Source of the DNA: Bdellovibrionales bacterium RBG_16_40_8
GTDB taxonomy: Bacteria; Bdellovibrionota; Bdellovibrionia; Bdellovibrionales; UBA1609
DNA length: 7,481 nt
Reading direction: 5' to 3'
Assembly: GCA_001769925.1 (NCBI GenBank)
Contig: MEPT01000002.1
Coordinates: 2,327 to 9,807, forward strand
Shown here: positions 5,163-7,481 of the stretch, piece by piece
How the letters are laid out: every line of letters begins with the position of its first letter
Position numbering within the stretch: position 1 is the first letter of the stretch
Notes under the pieces: generated by a model
Database searches by the model: none
The model's input: only the letters and a program-made list of their open reading frames with translations
What the model was told of the DNA's origin: nothing
Translations under genes and position numbers: made by a program

Positions 5163-6653
5163 TCACTTCGCCTTAACCGAAGAATTTTCGTCTGAAGAAT
5201 CTGCTTTATGAATTTCGGTTTTTTGTTCGTCAAAACCTTTCATAACCCTCCATGCGCGCAAATAGTTATAAGCCTGGAGCGCTTGAAAATCTTCTTTCAG
5301 TAATTTATTTTTAGGAGAATCTGCCTCGCCCTTTTTTTCAGATCCAGAAAGCCACGTCTCCATAAACCCGGCGCCCGAAGGGGTGATTGTGCCCGGCCCG
5401 GGCTTAGTTTTTTTACCTTTTTCATTACTTATTTTTATATCATACTCATTGTTAAAATCTTCTTCGTCAGCCTCTAAATGACCAGAAATATCTTTTTCTC
5501 TACGTACCTGATTTTTTTGCATAGCCATTTCAATAACCTCTGAACTCAAATTATCTACGCTTACATCTGGTACTATACCTTCAGCCTGAATGGAGCGCCC
5601 CGCTGGAGTATAATATCTGGCGACTGTTAGCTTTAGTCCAGATCCATCTACCAGCTTTACAACTGATTGAACCGATCCTTTACCAAAAGTACGTTGCCCC
5701 ATGATGAGGGCGCGTTTGTTATCTTGCAATGCGCCAGCAAGAATTTCGCTAGCGCTTGCTGAATATTCATCCACAAGCACGACCATCGGAAAAGACGCCA
5801 AAGTACCCTCTTTCTTGGCGAACATTGTTTGTTTATCTTTTTTATTACGGTCCATTGTGCTGACTATAATTCCGCTTTCGAGAAATAAATTGCTCATCTC
5901 TACCGCTTGATCTAAAAGTCCCCCAGGATTTTTTCTCAGATCAAGTATCAGCCCGCGCACGTTTTTATATTTTTTAGTATGCTCGGCAATGGCTTTTTTA
6001 AAATCTCTTGCTGTGTTTTCAATAAAACTAGTTAAGCGCACATAGACATAACCATCTTCTAGGTCAGTAAATTTAATAGAGTGGATTTTTACTGTTCCGC
6101 GTACAACTGCGATATCTTTTGGTCGCTCAAAGCCCTCACGAAATATTCCTAGTATTACTTTCGAACCCCTTGATCCTCGCATTTTCTGAGCTGCCTCTAT
6201 TAAATCAAGGCCCTTGGTTGATTCTCCGTTAATAGTTAGAATTCTATCTCCTGATTTAACTCCCGCCTTATATGCCGGAGTATCTTCTATCGGCGATATT
6301 ACCGTAAGCACACCTTTTCTCACCGTTATTTCTATGCCCAATCCACCAAATTCACCACTAGTCTCTGATTCAAATTCTTTATATATCTCAGGTGGCAAAA
6401 AATTAGTATGCGGGTCTAGCTCGCGTAGCATGCCCTTTATCCCGCCATAAATGAGTTTTTTTGTGTCTACTTCTTCGACGTAATATTGCTGAACTAAATT
6501 TAAAACTTTGGTAAAAAGTTGAAGATCTGTGTACCTATCCTTGGCATAAGCTCGCAATCCTGAAGTGAAATAAACAACGCCCAAAAGGGCGAGCACAAGA
6601 ATAATCGAAATTTGCCAGCGAAGCTTTTTTTTGTTTAGCAATTTAATTCTCAT
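5163..6653 (-). CDS. ctpA: C-terminal processing peptidase, S41 family (CtpA/Prc type)
   Basis: A 496-residue periplasmic serine protease anchored at the inner membrane: a basic N-terminus (KLLNKKKLR) precedes a hydrophobic segment at about 15-32. After a helical N-terminal region with LDPHTNFL (79-86) comes a PDZ domain (about 100-185, starting at GEFGGLGIEI) and the protease core. The Ser-Lys dyad is complete: Ser300 in SASASE and Lys325 in FGKGSVQ, with Gln329 four residues later, the same spacing as S452/K477/Q481 in E. coli Prc. The substrate-recess motif NPGG is at 242-245. A charged, probably disordered insert (about 385-450) precedes the final helical KEDFQALQAYNYLRAW segment. Such enzymes trim or degrade periplasmic proteins, including peptidoglycan hydrolases. 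The gene starts 28 bases after the envC-like stop, with a GGGG-type ribosome binding site. The subfamily name ctpA is by similarity. Confidence 0.95.
   Translation of the reverse strand: MRIKLLNKKKLRWQISIILVLALLGVVYFTSGLRAYAKDRYTDLQLFTKVLNLVQQYYVEEVDTKKLIYGGIKGMLRELDPHTNFLPPEIYKEFESETSGEFGGLGIEITVRKGVLTVISPIEDTPAYKAGVKSGDRILTINGESTKGLDLIEAAQKMRGSRGSKVILGIFREGFERPKDIAVVRGTVKIHSIKFTDLEDGYVYVRLTSFIENTARDFKKAIAEHTKKYKNVRGLILDLRKNPGGLLDQAVEMSNLFLESGIIVSTMDRNKKDKQTMFAKKEGTLASFPMVVLVDEYSASASEILAGALQDNKRALIMGQRTFGKGSVQSVVKLVDGSGLKLTVARYYTPAGRSIQAEGIVPDVSVDNLSSEVIEMAMQKNQVRREKDISGHLEADEEDFNNEYDIKISNEKGKKTKPGPGTITPSGAGFMETWLSGSEKKGEADSPKNKLLKEDFQALQAYNYLRAWRVMKGFDEQKTEIHKADSSDENSSVKAK
5175..5224 (+). 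terminator. Candidate terminator for the HAMP gene, lying in the 3' end of ctpA
   Basis: AACCGAA (5175-5181) and TTCGGTT (5214-5220) are perfect inverted repeats whose right arm runs into six T (5219-5224). The 32-base loop is long but can fold its own inner hairpin (TTTTC with GAAGA). It begins 13 bases after the HAMP stop codon and overlaps the last codons of ctpA on the other strand. The arrangement suits plus-strand termination, though a 7-bp stem with a long loop is a weak example. Confidence 0.35.
5391..5414 (+). terminator. Second possible plus-strand terminator inside ctpA
   Basis: A GC-only palindrome GCCCGGCCCGGGC (5391-5403) can form a GCCC/GGGC stem with a 5-base loop. After TTAG it is followed by seven T (5408-5414). 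It lies about 230 bases past the HAMP stop, antisense to ctpA codons for a Lys/Pro/Gly stretch. It could stop readthrough from the HAMP gene, but codon content alone can explain it. Confidence 0.2.
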
Positions 6654-6681
6654 ACGTTACCCCTTTATTTTTGTTTGTATT

Positions 6682-7481
6682 TCATATTGCTTTCAACCAT
6701 TGCCTTGGATCAATCGCATCAGAAAAATGCCTTATTTCAAAATAAAATTTTCTGTCGCCGATAGCAAGGGCCTCATGCGCAGTAATTTTCTTACCCTCAT
6801 CTACAAAAATTTCTTTGAGATATGAATACACAGAATAATAATTATCACCATGATCTATTACAATAGTTTGACCATAACCATTCACGCTACCAACAAAGGC
6901 CACAATTCCGTTAAAAATGGCAGTTATCTTTTCATTTTGGTCAGGCTGATAAAGGATACCTTTGTGACTTAAGCGATACCGAAACTTGTCGTTTTCTATT
7001 AAACCAAATTCATGTTTTACTGCGCCGCGCACAGGCCTACTCATTTTACCCTTATTTTCATAAAACGAGGTATTAAATAGCCCCCGCATATCTTCATTAC
7101 TCGCCGACTCACGAATGCTGGCCATTTTTCGCACCGAAGCTATACGCTCTCCACTTAGCTGCGCCAGCAGAGACGATTTAGACTCTTGATCTTTTGTGAG
7201 GACACCCTCTTGTTTGCGTAATTTTTCTTTTGCTATTAATAGATTTTTAACCTCTTTATTAAGACGATCTCTATGTTTGCGTAAAAGTTCAAGATTAACG
7301 CTATAAGATTTAATTAATGAAAAATCGTGATCGCTAATAAGTCGTAAATACTTTATGCTTTGGTCTAGATCTTGAGCGCTAGCTGACGAAAAAATAACTC
7401 TCACAACACCTTCATCGCCAAGCATATAAATAGCCTTTAATCGTTTCGCTAGGCGCAGTCGTTGCGTTTTAATTTTATTTT
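6682..7481 (-). CDS. envC: EnvC-like amidase activator with degenerate LytM (M23) domain, 5' end cut by window edge
   Basis: The frame is open to the right edge (TQRLRLAKRLKAIYMLGDEG precedes the first internal ATG at 7425), so the N-terminus, including any signal peptide, is missing. The visible part has a family-like AIYMLGDEG..RVIFSS segment, a long Lys/Glu/Leu-rich coiled coil (about 7310-7110) and a C-terminal LytM/M23 fold ending in IDPRQWLKAI. The fold landmarks are there (FG, GYGQTIVIDHG, FEIRH), but the zinc-site residues are not: HxxxD reads HKGIL, YxHL reads YSYL and HxHFE reads KFYFE. Only the His at 6964-6966 remains. E. coli EnvC is likewise inactive as a peptidase and instead activates the amidases AmiA and AmiB under FtsEX control. 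The 28-base gap to ctpA suggests one operon. The exact orthology to EnvC, rather than another LytM factor, is likely but not certain. Confidence 0.88.
   Translation of the reverse strand, partial: NKIKTQRLRLAKRLKAIYMLGDEGVVRVIFSSASAQDLDQSIKYLRLISDHDFSLIKSYSVNLELLRKHRDRLNKEVKNLLIAKEKLRKQEGVLTKDQESKSSLLAQLSGERIASVRKMASIRESASNEDMRGLFNTSFYENKGKMSRPVRGAVKHEFGLIENDKFRYRLSHKGILYQPDQNEKITAIFNGIVAFVGSVNGYGQTIVIDHGDNYYSVYSYLKEIFVDEGKKITAHEALAIGDRKFYFEIRHFSDAIDPRQWLKAI

Noticed and set aside
6682..7425. Complete small M23 protein starting at the ATG at 7425
   Set aside because: The frame stays open upstream to the window edge, with a continuous family-like segment before that Met, so it is an internal Met of a longer gene.

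Overview
The window is a gene-dense, AT-rich (roughly 40% GC by eye) stretch of a diderm bacterial chromosome. The evidence for an outer membrane is a lipobox signal peptide, an EnvC-type amidase activator and a periplasmic C-terminal processing protease. The gene content (paired ArsA/Get3-like ATPases, a small HAMP membrane protein with the SHRIAGP motif, an envC-ctpA pair) resembles Deltaproteobacteria in the old broad sense, including Bdellovibrionota and Oligoflexia-type lineages. That assignment is inference from gene style only. No RNA genes, CRISPR arrays, insertion sequences or phage genes were seen, and no gap between genes exceeds 80 bases.

Layout. (1) Positions 2673 down to 1, minus strand: a compact three-gene transcription unit. 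Two adjacent ArsA/Get3-family ATPases are joined by an ATGA overlap, followed by a TPR-like lipoprotein whose start lies 62 bases inside the second ATPase gene and which runs off the left edge. (2) Positions 2686-4049, plus strand: tig (trigger factor), divergent from the ATPase unit, with its own recognisable sigma70-like promoter and a strong ribosome binding site that fixes the start at 2739. (3) Positions 4095-4637, minus strand: an unrecognised exported six-cysteine protein, convergent with tig. (4) Positions 4716-5162, plus strand: a 148-residue, two-helix membrane protein that ends in a HAMP domain with no output module. (5) Positions 5163-7481, minus strand: ctpA (S41 protease), directly downstream of an envC-like gene that runs off the right edge. 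The ctpA stop codon abuts the stop codon of the HAMP gene with no base between them.

How the genes work together. Most of the window concerns proteins outside or at the inner membrane. EnvC-like proteins activate peptidoglycan amidases at division under FtsEX control, and CtpA/Prc proteases control peptidoglycan hydrolases and other periplasmic proteins, so the envC-ctpA pair is probably a cell-wall remodelling operon whose upstream part (ftsE, ftsX) would lie beyond the right edge. Trigger factor handles nascent chains at the ribosome. The paired ArsA/Get3-like ATPases may form an asymmetric complex acting in membrane-protein targeting or envelope biology; their co-transcription with a lipoprotein supports an envelope link, but the function is not known from sequence.

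Most of this is conserved housekeeping material. The parts with the best chance of being under-described are the asymmetric ATPase pair plus lipoprotein, the output-less HAMP protein and the six-cysteine exported protein.
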